Shown one piece after another: positions 43,599-52,868 of a DNA stretch of 64,000 bases. Below the pieces are notes generated by a model that did not search any database, was not told the DNA's origin, and saw only the letters and a list, made by a program, of their open reading frames with translations. Every line of letters starts with the position of its first letter. The first letter of the stretch is position 1. Position numbers and translations under genes: made by a program. The stretch spans positions 86,221-150,220 of the forward strand of contig CACMQS010000002.1 in the NCBI GenBank assembly GCA_902615845.1, read 5' to 3'. This DNA is from an uncultured Alphaproteobacteria bacterium. GTDB lineage: Bacteria; Pseudomonadota; Alphaproteobacteria; HIMB59; GCA-002718135.

Positions 43599-44107
43599 TA
43601 TTTTTTGTTTTTTAAATATTTTTGGACTTTTTTGATCATTATATTCCTTTTTAATGAAGAAAGATAATCTACAAATAACTTTCCAGAAAGATGATCAATT
43701 TCATGTTGTAAAATTCTTGATTCAATTCCACCAACTTCTTTTTTTATTTGTTTGTTATTTTCATCTAAGTATTCAACTACTATATTTTGTGGTCTCTCAA
43801 TTTCTGCAAATTGTTCAGGAAGTGATAAACAACCCTCTTCCATAACAATTTTCTCTTGAGAGTAAGAGACAATATTAGGGTTATATAATATATATTGAGT
43901 TTCTTTTTTAGTCTTTTGATCTACAAAAAATATAGTCACAATTTGTTTCAGAATTCCAATTTGATTTGCCGCCAAGCCTACACCTGGTGCTTTTATCATT
44001 ATTTGCATCATTTTTTTTGCAATTTCTTTTTCCTTAATTCCAACAGATTGAATTTTATCTGCTTTTTGGCGTAATAGTGGATTTGGGACGTAAAGCAATT
44101 TATCCAT
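43598..44107 (-). CDS. def: Peptide deformylase
   Basis: Metalloenzyme that removes the N-formyl group from nascent proteins (169 aa). Three family motifs are intact: GVGLAANQIG, EEGCLSLP (Cys ligand) and QHEIDHLSGKLF (two His and the catalytic Glu). It lies six bases after recR on the same strand and is coupled to fmt by a one-base overlap, pairing removal and addition of formyl groups. Confidence 0.97.
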   Translation of the reverse strand: MDKLLYVPNPLLRQKADKIQSVGIKEKEIAKKMMQIMIKAPGVGLAANQIGILKQIVTIFFVDQKTKKETQYILYNPNIVSYSQEKIVMEEGCLSLPEQFAEIERPQNIVVEYLDENNKQIKKEVGGIESRILQHEIDHLSGKLFVDYLSSLKRNIMIKKVQKYLKNKK

Positions 44108-44113
44108 TATTAT

Positions 44114-44713
44114 TTATGTAATTTTTTTTCTGGATTGGAATGCAGTATTTAATGTGTTTTCATCTAAGTAGTGTACTTCTCCACCCATAGGGATACCTTG
44201 TGCAAGTCTTGTTACGTTTAAATCTTTAAATTTTTCTAGTTTATCTGCAATTACAAAAGATGTTGTTTGTCCTTCCATAGTTGTACTTAAGGCAAGAATA
44301 ATTTCTTTGACATTATTTGTTTCAATTCTCTTTAGTAGATGTTCTATTTTCAATTCATCAGTTCCTATACCTTGAATCGCTGATAATGAACCACCTAAAA
44401 CATTATAGAGGCCACGATAAAATCCTACTTTTTCTAATGTCCACAAATCTGAAACATCCTCAACAACACAAATTGTTGCTTTATCCCTTTTAGGATTTGC
44501 ACAAATATTACATGGATTTACCATATCTATATTTCCACATTCTGAGCACTCAATAATTTTATTATAAGATAAGTTTAAACTCTCAATTAGAGGAGATAGA
44601 TTTTTATCTTTATTTTTTAATAAAAAAAGAGCAATTCTTTGCGCCGATCTTCTTCCTAATCCTGGAAGTTTTGAAATATCATTTATTAATTTATCTATCG
44701 GGGATTGCTCCAT
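44114..44713 (-). CDS. recR: Recombination mediator RecR
   Basis: DNA-binding clamp that loads RecA in the RecFOR pathway (199 aa). The N-terminal helix-hairpin-helix (SKLPGLGRRSAQRIALFLL), the four-Cys zinc finger (CSECGNIDMVNPCNIC), the Toprim domain (ICVVEDVSDLWTLEKVGFYRGLYNVLGG) and the C-terminal LARGIP-like VTRLAQGIPMGGEVHYLDE are visible. It follows ybaB by two bases in the standard dnaX-ybaB-recR order. Confidence 0.97.
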   Translation of the reverse strand: MEQSPIDKLINDISKLPGLGRRSAQRIALFLLKNKDKNLSPLIESLNLSYNKIIECSECGNIDMVNPCNICANPKRDKATICVVEDVSDLWTLEKVGFYRGLYNVLGGSLSAIQGIGTDELKIEHLLKRIETNNVKEIILALSTTMEGQTTSFVIADKLEKFKDLNVTRLAQGIPMGGEVHYLDENTLNTAFQSRKKIT

Positions 44714-44715
44714 TT

Positions 44716-45039
44716 TTAGAAAGGAAGTTTCATTCCTGGAGGTAAGGGTAGGCCACCTGTAAGATTTTTCATTTCTTCTTGGGCTGCGGCTTCTCCTTTT
44801 TCTTTGGCATCATTTATTGCAGCGACTATCAGATCTTCAAGTATTTCTTTCTCATCTTGTTTAATCAAGCTATCGTCAATTGAAATTCTTTTAAATATAC
44901 CTTTTGCTGTAGCTGTTACTTTAATAAGGCCTCCTCCAGAAGTACCCTCAACTTCAATATCATTTAGTTTATTCTGTGCTTCAGCCATTTTTTTTTGCAA
45001 CTGTTGAGCTTGTTTCATCATATTACCTAAATTAACCAT
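44716..45039 (-). CDS. YbaB/EbfC nucleoid-associated protein
   Basis: Small DNA-binding protein (107 aa) of the YbaB/EbfC family: MKQAQQLQKKMAEAQNKLNDIEVEGTSGGGLIKVTATAKGIFKRISIDDSL, then EILEDLIVAAINDAKEKGEAAAQEEMKNLTGGLPLPPGMKLPF. It forms dimers that bind and bridge DNA; its precise job is not fixed. The one-base overlap with dnaX upstream and two-base gap to recR downstream support one transcript. Confidence 0.94.
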   Translation of the reverse strand: MVNLGNMMKQAQQLQKKMAEAQNKLNDIEVEGTSGGGLIKVTATAKGIFKRISIDDSLIKQDEKEILEDLIVAAINDAKEKGEAAAQEEMKNLTGGLPLPPGMKLPF

Positions 45040-46724
45040 TATTTCTCCTTTTTCATCTTTGGTTGATTTATATCTATCTCATCATCATTTATTTCACCTA
45101 GTTCTGTAATAGCGTGAATTTTACTTTCAGGAAATTCTTTTAATATTTTTTTTACTTCTGGATGATTTTTCATTATTTCAATTTCTTTTTGTTGATTAAT
45201 AATATCCTCATCATGTAAACTTTTTCCAAGATTACTTGTGGATGAATGTATCTGCCATATTCTGCCTGTCCATTTAGAGATTAATTTTGCAACTGTTCTA
45301 TTGAAGGCAGTGTCATTGATTTTAGAAGTATTTAAGGTAACTTCTCCCTCTTTAAAAGAGACTAATTTTACATCATTGTATAGCTTAGTATGAAGTAATC
45401 CCTCTCTATTTTTAAAAAACATATCGACAAAATGTCTGTAGTCTTGAACATGTTTTATATCTACATTTTTTTTTGGTAAAATTTCTTTTTTATTTTCATT
45501 AAAGTTTAGTACTTTGCTACTTTCATTAGTTTCATTTTGTAGTTCAAGATTTTTTTTTAAGGGCTCTTTTTTTACTACTTCCTTGTCCAATTTTTTAATT
45601 AGATCTTCAGGACTTGGGCCATCGTGTAAGTAAATAATTCTTAAAATAATCATTTCACCATGTTGATATAAATGAGAACTATTTTGCAGTTCTTGATAAC
45701 CTTTGAATAAAATTTGCCATATAATATTCAAATTATTTAATGTCATTTTTGATGACAATTCAGCTCCCTTATTTCTTTCAAATTCAGGAATATAAATGTC
45801 ATCTTTTAAATCTGGTGCTATTTTTATTTGAACAAGGAAATGTACTACGTTTAATAGTTCATCAAATATCATTGCTATATCAGCTCCTAATTCATACAAT
45901 TCTTTATACTTATTCATTGCACCAAGCGCATCTCCTTCTAAAATAATTTCAACTAAGTTAAATACTTTTTCTCTATCAGCTAATCCCAGCATGCTTATTA
46001 CAGTTTGCGAGTCAACTTTTTCATTTGGACTAGTTATTGCTTGATCTAATAGACTAAGACCATCTCTTACAGATCCATCTGCTGATCTTACAAGTAAAGA
46101 AATAGCATCTAAATCTATAGTAATATTTTCCAGTTTGGAAATTTTTAGTAAATGATCTGATAACATTTTATTTTCTATTCTATGTAAATCAAATCTCTGG
46201 CACCTTGATAGAACAGTTATTGGTACTTTTTTTATTTCTGTTGTGGCAAAAATAAATTTAACATGTTCTGGTGGTTCTTCTAAAGTTTTCAGCAGAGCAT
46301 TGAATGCACTTTTTGAAAGCATATGAACTTCATCAATTATAAATATTTTATAATCACCGATAACAGGTTTATATTTTACATTGTCAATTATTTCTCTAAT
46401 GTCATCAACGCCAGTATTAGACGCTGCATCAATCTCAATAACATCAAGATTACTGTCCGAAGTTGTTGATTTGCATGAATCACAATTTCCACATGGTTCA
46501 CAATTTTTTTTATCTCTATTCTTACAATTAATACTCATCGCTATAAGTCTAGCAGTGGTAGTTTTTCCAACACCTCTGACACCTGTTAGAATGTATGCGT
46601 GAGCTAGTCGGTCATTATTAATAGCGTTTGATAGAATTTTTACTAATAATTCTTGACCAATTAAATCTTCAAATTTTTGTGGTCTATATTTTCTAGCTAA
46701 AACTTTGTATTTTTCTTCTGTCAT
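45039..46724 (-). CDS. dnaX: DNA polymerase III subunit gamma/tau
   Basis: Clamp-loader ATPase of the replicase. Visible are Walker A GVRGVGKTTTARL, the zinc Cys cluster (NCKNRDKKNCEPCGNCDSC), Walker B IDEVHMLS, the EEPPEHVKFIFATTE sensor region and SRCQRFDLH. The C-terminal tau region is shorter than in E. coli. I take the start at 46724 (MTEEKYKVLARKYRPQ), the family-conserved N-terminus, giving 561 residues. A start 11 codons earlier would lie inside the SRP RNA gene and add a non-conserved tail. It heads dnaX-ybaB-recR. Confidence 0.95.
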   Translation of the reverse strand: MTEEKYKVLARKYRPQKFEDLIGQELLVKILSNAINNDRLAHAYILTGVRGVGKTTTARLIAMSINCKNRDKKNCEPCGNCDSCKSTTSDSNLDVIEIDAASNTGVDDIREIIDNVKYKPVIGDYKIFIIDEVHMLSKSAFNALLKTLEEPPEHVKFIFATTEIKKVPITVLSRCQRFDLHRIENKMLSDHLLKISKLENITIDLDAISLLVRSADGSVRDGLSLLDQAITSPNEKVDSQTVISMLGLADREKVFNLVEIILEGDALGAMNKYKELYELGADIAMIFDELLNVVHFLVQIKIAPDLKDDIYIPEFERNKGAELSSKMTLNNLNIIWQILFKGYQELQNSSHLYQHGEMIILRIIYLHDGPSPEDLIKKLDKEVVKKEPLKKNLELQNETNESSKVLNFNENKKEILPKKNVDIKHVQDYRHFVDMFFKNREGLLHTKLYNDVKLVSFKEGEVTLNTSKINDTAFNRTVAKLISKWTGRIWQIHSSTSNLGKSLHDEDIINQQKEIEIMKNHPEVKKILKEFPESKIHAITELGEINDDEIDINQPKMKKEK

Positions 46725-46734
46725 TATTATTAAT

Positions 46735-46824
46735 GGAAGGAGTTGAGACCCAAACAAGATTGTTACAGCTGCTTCTTTTCAGATCTGACTGGATTAGCAA
46801 TTTATTTGCCCTCAATCCTCCCTG
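46735..46824 (-). ncRNA. ffs: Signal recognition particle RNA, small (4.5S) type
   Basis: About 90 bases on the minus strand contain the SRP domain IV core: GTCAGATCTGAAAAGAAGCAGC, aligning base for base with E. coli GGTCAGGTCCGGAAGGAAGCAGC. The apical loop here is GAAA closed by U-A, and the asymmetric internal loop (GUCAG opposite AGCAG) is preserved. The outer ends pair (GGGAGGAUUGAGGG near the 5' end with CUCAACUCCUUCC near the 3' end). Its place just upstream of dnaX is the usual alphaproteobacterial site. The exact ends are estimated from the pairing. Confidence 0.88.
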
Positions 46825-46876
46825 TAGTAATATAACATTAATGTAAATAAAATATAAATAGACTTTTTAAAAAAAC

Positions 46877-47719
46877 CTATTTTTTCCTGAATGAAGATTT
46901 CTCATATACTCCAAGGATTTCTATCTTCTTACAAAAAAATTTCATCTCTTCTAGTGCTAATTTTACAGATGTATTCTCAGGATGTCCCTCAAAATCTATA
47001 TAAAATTGTGCAACATCAAAACCCTGTGGGTGAATGTAACTCTCAAGTTTAGTTATGTTAACACCATTACTAGCAAATCCACCAAGACATTTGTACAAAA
47101 CTGCTGGAATACTTCTAACTGTAAAGACTAATGTTGTAAGGATATCCTTTGTTTCTAGATTTATATCTGATAAATTTTTTTGCATAACAAGAAATCGAGT
47201 TACGTTATTTTGAGTATCTTGGAAATTTTTTTCCAATATATCAAGATCATATATATCAGCAGCAAGTTCAGATGCGATAGCTCCATCTTCAATATTATTT
47301 AACTCTGAAATTAATTTAGCAGATCCGGCTGTATCAGCTTCAACAATCATTTGCTTATCTAGTTTTAAAATTTTGTTTCGACATTGGGCAATTCCCTGTT
47401 CATGACTTCTTATTCTTTTGATATCTGAGATTTTTGCACCTCTAATTCCAAGTAAGTTATGATTTACTTCATGAAAATATTCATAAGTTATTTTTAAATC
47501 AGAGTCAGGTATCAATCTTTGAGTATCCGCTACTCTTCCAGCAAGAGAGTTTTCTATTGGAACCATTGCTGCTTCAGATTTCCCAGATCTAACATGTTCA
47601 AACATATCTTCAAAAGTTGCACACGGTATACTTGTTGCGTTTGGAAAAATATTTTTTCCAGCTTGTTCACTATAAGCACCATTTACACCTTGAAATGAAA
47701 AACTATCAACTTTTATCAT
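46877..47719 (-). CDS. pheA: Prephenate dehydratase
   Basis: Monofunctional prephenate dehydratase (280 aa) for phenylalanine synthesis. Catalytic-domain segments are FQGVNGAYSEQA, PIENSLAGRVADT, IRSHEQGIAQCR and the catalytic Thr motif in DTQNNVTRFLVM. The C-terminal ACT domain (SIPAVLYKCLGGFASNGVNITKLESYIHPQGFDVAQFYIDFEGH) is the phenylalanine sensor. There is no chorismate mutase domain. It overlaps the kdsB gene by 14 bases in the same direction. Confidence 0.96.
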   Translation of the reverse strand: MIKVDSFSFQGVNGAYSEQAGKNIFPNATSIPCATFEDMFEHVRSGKSEAAMVPIENSLAGRVADTQRLIPDSDLKITYEYFHEVNHNLLGIRGAKISDIKRIRSHEQGIAQCRNKILKLDKQMIVEADTAGSAKLISELNNIEDGAIASELAADIYDLDILEKNFQDTQNNVTRFLVMQKNLSDINLETKDILTTLVFTVRSIPAVLYKCLGGFASNGVNITKLESYIHPQGFDVAQFYIDFEGHPENTSVKLALEEMKFFCKKIEILGVYEKSSFRKK

Positions 47720-48440
47720 TGTGCTCTCTTATATTAGTTTCAATATTTATTAAATCCTCTTTTGTATCTACACTGATTGGAACTTCAGGAACATACGTAA
47801 CTCCAATTGGAATGTTAGAATCCATAGCTCTCATTTGTTCTAAACTTAGATCTATTTCATTTTTTGATTTAGGTAAATTGATAAATGTATTTATTGAATC
47901 TGGGGTATAACTATAGATACCAACATGATGGTATAAGTTTTTATTTTCTGTCGTAACTTCTCTATAAAAACTTAACGCCTGCGCTGTTTCTTTTTTTTTA
48001 AAATCAACTGCAACTTTTGTTACATTGGGATTATTTAATTCATTATCATTTAAGTTTGTTGCGAGTGTGCCAATGGTAAAATTTCTTTTTATTGGTTTAA
48101 TGACTTTAAAAATATGTTCTGGATTTATTAGAGGCATATCACCTTGTAGATTAATTATTACATCAATGTCTTTGTTATTTTTTATCTTTAAAAAAGCGGA
48201 GTGAACTCTATCAGTTCCAGAGGGGAGATTTGGATCTGTCAAAATAGCTTTGCCACCATTATTTACGATTAAATCATGAACTTCAATTTCCGAGCAAGCA
48301 ACAAACACTTCTCCAATATTTGATGCAATTGCTTGTTGCCATACTCGTTGTATCATTGGAATACCATCTATAGCCATTAGTGGTTTGCCCGGCAGTCTAG
48401 TGGAAGCCATTCGTGAAGGTATAATTACAACATTTTTCAT
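47706..48440 (-). CDS. kdsB: 3-deoxy-manno-octulosonate cytidylyltransferase
   Basis: Activates Kdo as CMP-Kdo for lipopolysaccharide inner core assembly (244 aa). Signature segments are IIPSRMASTRLPGKPLMAIDGIPMIQRVW, VNNGGKAILTDPNLPSGTDRVHSAF and INLQGDMPLINPEHI. It shows that the cell makes Kdo-containing LPS. It overlaps pheA by 14 bases and is divergent from the cytochrome c gene, with starts 91 bases apart. Confidence 0.96.
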   Translation of the reverse strand: MKNVVIIPSRMASTRLPGKPLMAIDGIPMIQRVWQQAIASNIGEVFVACSEIEVHDLIVNNGGKAILTDPNLPSGTDRVHSAFLKIKNNKDIDVIINLQGDMPLINPEHIFKVIKPIKRNFTIGTLATNLNDNELNNPNVTKVAVDFKKKETAQALSFYREVTTENKNLYHHVGIYSYTPDSINTFINLPKSKNEIDLSLEQMRAMDSNIPIGVTYVPEVPISVDTKEDLINIETNIREHNDKS

Positions 48441-48531
48441 AATTTATGCGACAATTAGGCAAGAGAATTTAAATTTCATACTTACGACAAATATATTCTT
48501 TCTTCTAAAAAATCTGTATATGTACTTATAC

Positions 48532-49077
48532 ATGTCTGGGCTTGAAGTTAATAAAATTTTAGCATCTATTATATTAGCAGTCTTAATTGTTACCCTTATT
48601 GGGCATTTTGGAGATTTAGTAATTGATATTGATCATGATGAAAAAAAAGAAACAGCTTATAAAATAGACGTGCCAGAGGATTCCACTGGTGTTGGAGTAG
48701 TGGAAAAAAAAGAAGAAGTAATAGAGCCAATATCAATGTTATTAGCTAGTGCTTCTGTCGATAATGGAGAAAAATTATTCAAAAAATGTGCTACTTGCCA
48801 TAACTACGAAAAAGGTAGTGCAAATAAAGTAGGCCCACACCTATGGAACATTATAAATAGACCAAAAGCAAATGTTGAAGGTTTTGCATACTCTAAGGCT
48901 CTAGCTGAATACGGTGGAGAATGGGGATATGAAGAATTAGCAGAATTTTTATATAAACCAAAAAAATATATAAAAGGTACAAAAATGAACTTTGCAGGTT
49001 TGAAAAAAGTAAAAGATAGAGCAGACTTAGTTTATTTCCTAAGAGAACACTCAGATAATCCAGCACCCCTTCCATAA
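48532..49077 (+). CDS. Membrane-anchored c-type cytochrome (CycM-like)
   Basis: 181 residues: an uncleaved N-terminal anchor (VNKILASIILAVLIVTLIGHFGDLV), an acidic/Pro linker (about 35-70) and a mitochondrial-type cytochrome c domain with C-A-T-C-H, GPHLWNIINRP and the Met ligand GTKMNFAGLKK. It can carry electrons from the bc1 complex (petABC at 16.4-19 kb) to cytochrome oxidase. The frame is open back to 48385 inside antisense kdsB, but the ATG at 48532 is right for CycM proteins, whose anchor begins a few residues in. Confidence 0.93.
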   Translation: MSGLEVNKILASIILAVLIVTLIGHFGDLVIDIDHDEKKETAYKIDVPEDSTGVGVVEKKEEVIEPISMLLASASVDNGEKLFKKCATCHNYEKGSANKVGPHLWNIINRPKANVEGFAYSKALAEYGGEWGYEELAEFLYKPKKYIKGTKMNFAGLKKVKDRADLVYFLREHSDNPAPLP

Positions 49078-49086
49078 ACTAAAGTA

Positions 49087-49860
49087 ATGATCTTAGATAC
49101 AGAAGAGTTTTCAAAATTTGCAAACTCTTTAGCCGATGATGCATCTAAAAGTTCAATGCATTACTTTAGAAACAAAATTAAAATAGAAATTAAAGATGAT
49201 GATAGTCCTGTAACTTTAGCAGATAAAGAAACAGAACAAGTATTAAGAGAGAGAATAAGAAAAGAATATCCTGATCATGGAATTTTAGGTGAAGAGTATG
49301 AAAATGAAAAAATAGACGCTGAATTTATATGGGTATTAGATCCTATAGATGGAACAAGAAGCTATATAGCTGGACATAAAGATTTTGGTAATTTAATTGC
49401 ATTACTTCACAATAAAAAACCAGTTTTAGGAATTATTAATTGTCCTGCACATGCTGAGCGATGGATGGGAATAAAAAATCAAAAGACAAAATGTAATGGA
49501 AAAGATGTTCAAACTAGTGCAATTAAACAAATTAAAGATGCCTATCTTTTTACATCTGGATTATATTTTGATGAGCCTCAAATCAGAAAGGGATTAGAAT
49601 TACTAAAAGAACAATCAAGATATTATAGACTTGGTGGTGACTGTTACATGTATGGAATGTTAGCCTCAGGACTAATTGATATTGTTTTAGAGGATACATT
49701 AAAAGTACATGATTATATGGCCCTAGTAAATGTAATTGAAGGAGCAGGTGGAGTAATTACGGATAAGTTTGGACAAGATATATCGCTAAACTCAGATGGC
49801 AGTTTAGTTGCTTCCAGTACAAGCTTTCTTCATGATGAAATAATTAAATTAATAAACTAA
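49087..49860 (+). CDS. hisN: Histidinol-phosphatase/inositol monophosphatase family protein (HisN-like)
   Basis: Mg-dependent phosphatase (257 aa) of the IMPase superfamily. Metal motifs are ILGEEYENEK (Glu), WVLDPIDGTRSYIAG (Asp-x-Asp-Gly-Thr) and the later VHDYMALVNVIEGAGG (Asp). The TRSYIAGHKDFGNLIALLHNKKPVLGIINCPAHAERW segment resembles alphaproteobacterial HisN histidinol-phosphatases more than inositol phosphatases, but the substrate is not proven. It follows the cytochrome c gene by 9 bases. Confidence 0.85.
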   Translation: MILDTEEFSKFANSLADDASKSSMHYFRNKIKIEIKDDDSPVTLADKETEQVLRERIRKEYPDHGILGEEYENEKIDAEFIWVLDPIDGTRSYIAGHKDFGNLIALLHNKKPVLGIINCPAHAERWMGIKNQKTKCNGKDVQTSAIKQIKDAYLFTSGLYFDEPQIRKGLELLKEQSRYYRLGGDCYMYGMLASGLIDIVLEDTLKVHDYMALVNVIEGAGGVITDKFGQDISLNSDGSLVASSTSFLHDEIIKLIN

Positions 49861-49901
49861 AATTTATTTTAATTTTTAGTAAATAGACATATATTAAAAG
49901 C

Positions 49902-51728
49902 ATGAAAATACTTACTTTTATCTTTACGTTTAGTCTAATTTTTCAATTAAAAGCACAAGCAAATACTAATATATCACATGCAATTGCAATGCATGGTGAG
50001 CCAAAATACTCAAAAGATTTTGAAAATGTTGAATACATTAATCCAAATTCAATAAAGGGTGGATCAATAGTAAGAAGTGCCATTGGAACCTATGACAGTT
50101 TCAATCCATTTATTTTAAAAGGTACCTCGGCAGCCGGAATTGGAGGATTGTATGAAACTTTAACAACGGGATCAAGTGATGAAGCATTTACGGAATACGG
50201 ATTATTAGCAGAAACGATTGAGTGGCCAGATGATAGATCTTGGGTTTCATTTACATTAAGAAACGCAGCATATTGGCACGATGGAAAAAAAATTACAGCT
50301 GACGATGTTGTTTGGACATTTAATACCCTAATGGAAAAAGGGCACCCATTTTATAAATACTACTATGGAGATGTAAAAGAAGTAATTAAAGAACAAGAAA
50401 ATAAGGTGAGATTTAATTTTACAAGAAACACGAATAAAGAATTAGTATTAATTGTTGGTCAATTACCAGTTCTACCAAAACATTATTGGGAAAATAAAAA
50501 CTTTGAAGAAACATCTCTGGAAATACCAATTGGAAGTGGTCCATATAAAATTAAATCATTTGATAGTGGAAGATCAATTACTTACGAACTAGATCAAAAT
50601 TATTGGGGTTTTGGTGCATCAATACCAATTAAAATTGGTAAAGATAACTTCGGTACAATTAGATATGATTATTACAAAGACAGAGGTATTGAAAGAGAAG
50701 CTTTTAAATCTGGTGAGATTGATTTCTTCTCTGAAAATTCATCAAAAGAATGGGCAACTGCTTACGATATAAACGCTGTGAATGAAGGCTTAATTAAAAA
50801 AGAGCTAATAAGTCATGAAAATCCACAAGGTATGCAGGGTTTCGCATTTAATATTAGAAAAGATAAATTTAAAGATAGAAGAGTAAGAAAGGCTCTTTCT
50901 TATGCTTTTGACTTTGAATGGTCTAACAAAAATTTGTTCTTTGATGCATATAAAAGAACAGATAGCTTTTTTGAAAATTCAGAACTTGCTTCCTCTGGTC
51001 TTCCTTCAAAAGAAGAATTAAATTATTTAAATCCATATTTTGATGTATTGCCTAAAGAAATATTTACAGAAGAATATACAAATCCAGTTACAGATGGTTC
51101 CGGTTATATGAGGATGCAATTGCAAGAAGCATCCAAACTATTAGAAGAATCCGGATGGGAATTAGTTGATGGTAAACTTCTACATTCTAGTACAAAAAAA
51201 CCTTTTGAATTTGAAATCTTATTACGGTCACCAGCTTTTGAAAGAATAGTTTTCCCATTTAAAGATAATCTTGAAAAATTAGGAATAATTGCTGAAGTAA
51301 GAACAATTGATAGTGCGCAATATCAAAAAAGAATGGAAAAATTTGATTTTGATATGGTTGTGCAAACTTTTGGTCAATCTTTATCTCCAGGTAACGAGCA
51401 AAGGAATTTTTGGGGTTCTGATGCAGCAGATACTGATGGCTCTAGAAATGTTGTTGGTATAAAAAATTATGCTGTAGATGGATTAATTGAAAGTCTAATT
51501 AATGCTAGTGATAGAGAAGAGTTAATTACAATAACCAAAGCTCTAGATCGAGTTCTTCTATGGAATTATTATGTTATTCCACAATGGCACATCTCCTCAT
51601 ATAGAGTTCTATATTGGGATTTTTTTGATCAACCAAAATTAAAGCCAAAATATTCTTTAGGCTTTGATACATGGTGGATTAATCAGAATAAATTTGAAAC
51701 AATTCAATCAAATAGAACATCAAACTAA
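49902..51728 (+). CDS. yejA: Extracellular solute-binding protein of the Yej peptide transporter
   Basis: Periplasmic SBP family 5 protein (608 aa) with a signal peptide (1-20, LKAQA). It begins with the YejA hallmark HAIAMHGEPKYSKDFENVEYINPNSIKGG and has FTLRNAAYWHDGKKITADDVVWTFNTL, GFAFNIRKDKFKDRRVRKALSYAFDFEWSNKNLFF and FDMVVQTFGQSLSPGNEQRNFWGS. YejABEF imports oligopeptides and, in E. coli, microcin C. All four transporter genes follow directly. Substrates here are probably peptides; that is family knowledge, not seen in the sequence. Confidence 0.92.
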   Translation: MKILTFIFTFSLIFQLKAQANTNISHAIAMHGEPKYSKDFENVEYINPNSIKGGSIVRSAIGTYDSFNPFILKGTSAAGIGGLYETLTTGSSDEAFTEYGLLAETIEWPDDRSWVSFTLRNAAYWHDGKKITADDVVWTFNTLMEKGHPFYKYYYGDVKEVIKEQENKVRFNFTRNTNKELVLIVGQLPVLPKHYWENKNFEETSLEIPIGSGPYKIKSFDSGRSITYELDQNYWGFGASIPIKIGKDNFGTIRYDYYKDRGIEREAFKSGEIDFFSENSSKEWATAYDINAVNEGLIKKELISHENPQGMQGFAFNIRKDKFKDRRVRKALSYAFDFEWSNKNLFFDAYKRTDSFFENSELASSGLPSKEELNYLNPYFDVLPKEIFTEEYTNPVTDGSGYMRMQLQEASKLLEESGWELVDGKLLHSSTKKPFEFEILLRSPAFERIVFPFKDNLEKLGIIAEVRTIDSAQYQKRMEKFDFDMVVQTFGQSLSPGNEQRNFWGSDAADTDGSRNVVGIKNYAVDGLIESLINASDREELITITKALDRVLLWNYYVIPQWHISSYRVLYWDFFDQPKLKPKYSLGFDTWWINQNKFETIQSNRTSN

Positions 51729-51767
51729 TTATTAAAGTTTATTAGAAATAATATAAAATAGCACAAT

Positions 51768-52868
51768 ATGGGTGCTTACTTAATAAAAAGACTTCTTTTA
51801 ATTATCCCAACACTTTTTGGAATAATGGTTATAAATTTTGCAATCATTCAAATTGTTCCAGGAGGCCCAGTAGAGCAAATGATTGCACAAATGACTGGTA
51901 CAGCTGTTGAATCAACAGCTAGATTTTCTGGTGGTGGTGAAGGTGAAACTCTAGAGTTTAATCGAGATAATTCTACATCAGTTAATGATAGTAAGTATAG
52001 AGGAGCACAAGGCCTCGATCCAGATATTATAAAAGAAATAGAAAAGATGTATGGAATGGACAAACCAGCACATCAACGTTTCATGAAAATGTTAAAAGAT
52101 TATATAACTTTTGATTTTGGAGAAAGTTTTTTTAGAGATCAAAAAGTTACCTCTATCGTTTTAGATAAAATGCCAGTTTCAATATCACTTGGTTTATGGA
52201 CAACTTTATTAGTATATTTAATATCTATTCCCCTCGGTATAAGAAAAGCGATAAAGGACGGATCAAAGTTTGATATAGTATCAAGTTCAATTGTAACAAT
52301 TGGTTATGCAATTCCAAATTTTTTATTTGCTGTGATACTAATAGTATTTTTTGCAGGAGGGAGGTTTTATGATATTTTTCCTCTAAGAGGTTTATTTTCT
52401 GAAAATTTTGATGAGTTAACATTATTTCAAAAAATAATAGATTACTTCTGGCATTTAGCACTGCCTCTAACTGCGATGCTTGTTAGCGGGTTTGCTGGAT
52501 TGACTTTTTTAACAAAAAATTCATTTCTTGATCAAGTAAATCAACAATATGTAATTACAGCACGGTCTAAAGGTTTAACTGAAAGAAAGGTTCTTTATGG
52601 TCATGTATTTAGAAATGCTATGTTAATAGTAATTGCTGGTTTTCCATCAGCATTTATTGGAATTCTTTTTTCAAGTTCTCTGTTCATTGAGGTTATTTTT
52701 TCTTTAGATGGTTTAGGTTTATTAGGATACGAAGCTGCTCTGACAAGAGATTATCCAGTCATATTTGCAACACTTTATTTTTTCTCACTACTCGGTTTGG
52801 TTATGGGAATAATTGGTGATTTTATGTACTCTATTATTGATCCACGAATAGATTTTGAATCAAGATAA
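51768..52868 (+). CDS. yejB: Peptide ABC transporter permease YejB
   Basis: Inner-membrane permease (366 aa) of the binding-protein-dependent DppB/OppB class. The N-terminal [37 protein letters not shown] is characteristic. A long periplasmic segment (about 40-120) precedes the transmembrane block, and the EAA-like loop [27 protein letters not shown] contacts the ATPase. It follows yejA by 39 bases and overlaps yejE by one base. Confidence 0.94.
   Translation: MGAYLIKRLLLIIPTLFGIMVINFAIIQIVPGGPVEQMIAQMTGTAVESTARFSGGGEGETLEFNRDNSTSVNDSKYRGAQGLDPDIIKEIEKMYGMDKPAHQRFMKMLKDYITFDFGESFFRDQKVTSIVLDKMPVSISLGLWTTLLVYLISIPLGIRKAIKDGSKFDIVSSSIVTIGYAIPNFLFAVILIVFFAGGRFYDIFPLRGLFSENFDELTLFQKIIDYFWHLALPLTAMLVSGFAGLTFLTKNSFLDQVNQQYVITARSKGLTERKVLYGHVFRNAMLIVIAGFPSAFIGILFSSSLFIEVIFSLDGLGLLGYEAALTRDYPVIFATLYFFSLLGLVMGIIGDFMYSIIDPRIDFESR

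Noticed and set aside
46725..46757. Upstream start of dnaX at 46757
   Set aside because: It lies within the SRP RNA and adds 11 non-conserved residues before MTEEKYKVLARKYRP.
46858..46876. A/T-only hairpin near the end of pheA as a terminator
   Set aside because: The stem is only A-T pairs (AAAAAA with TTTTTT), common by chance at this base composition.
48385..48531. N-terminal extension of the cytochrome c gene
   Set aside because: Antisense to the conserved start of kdsB; the family start MSGLEVNK at 48532 places the anchor correctly.
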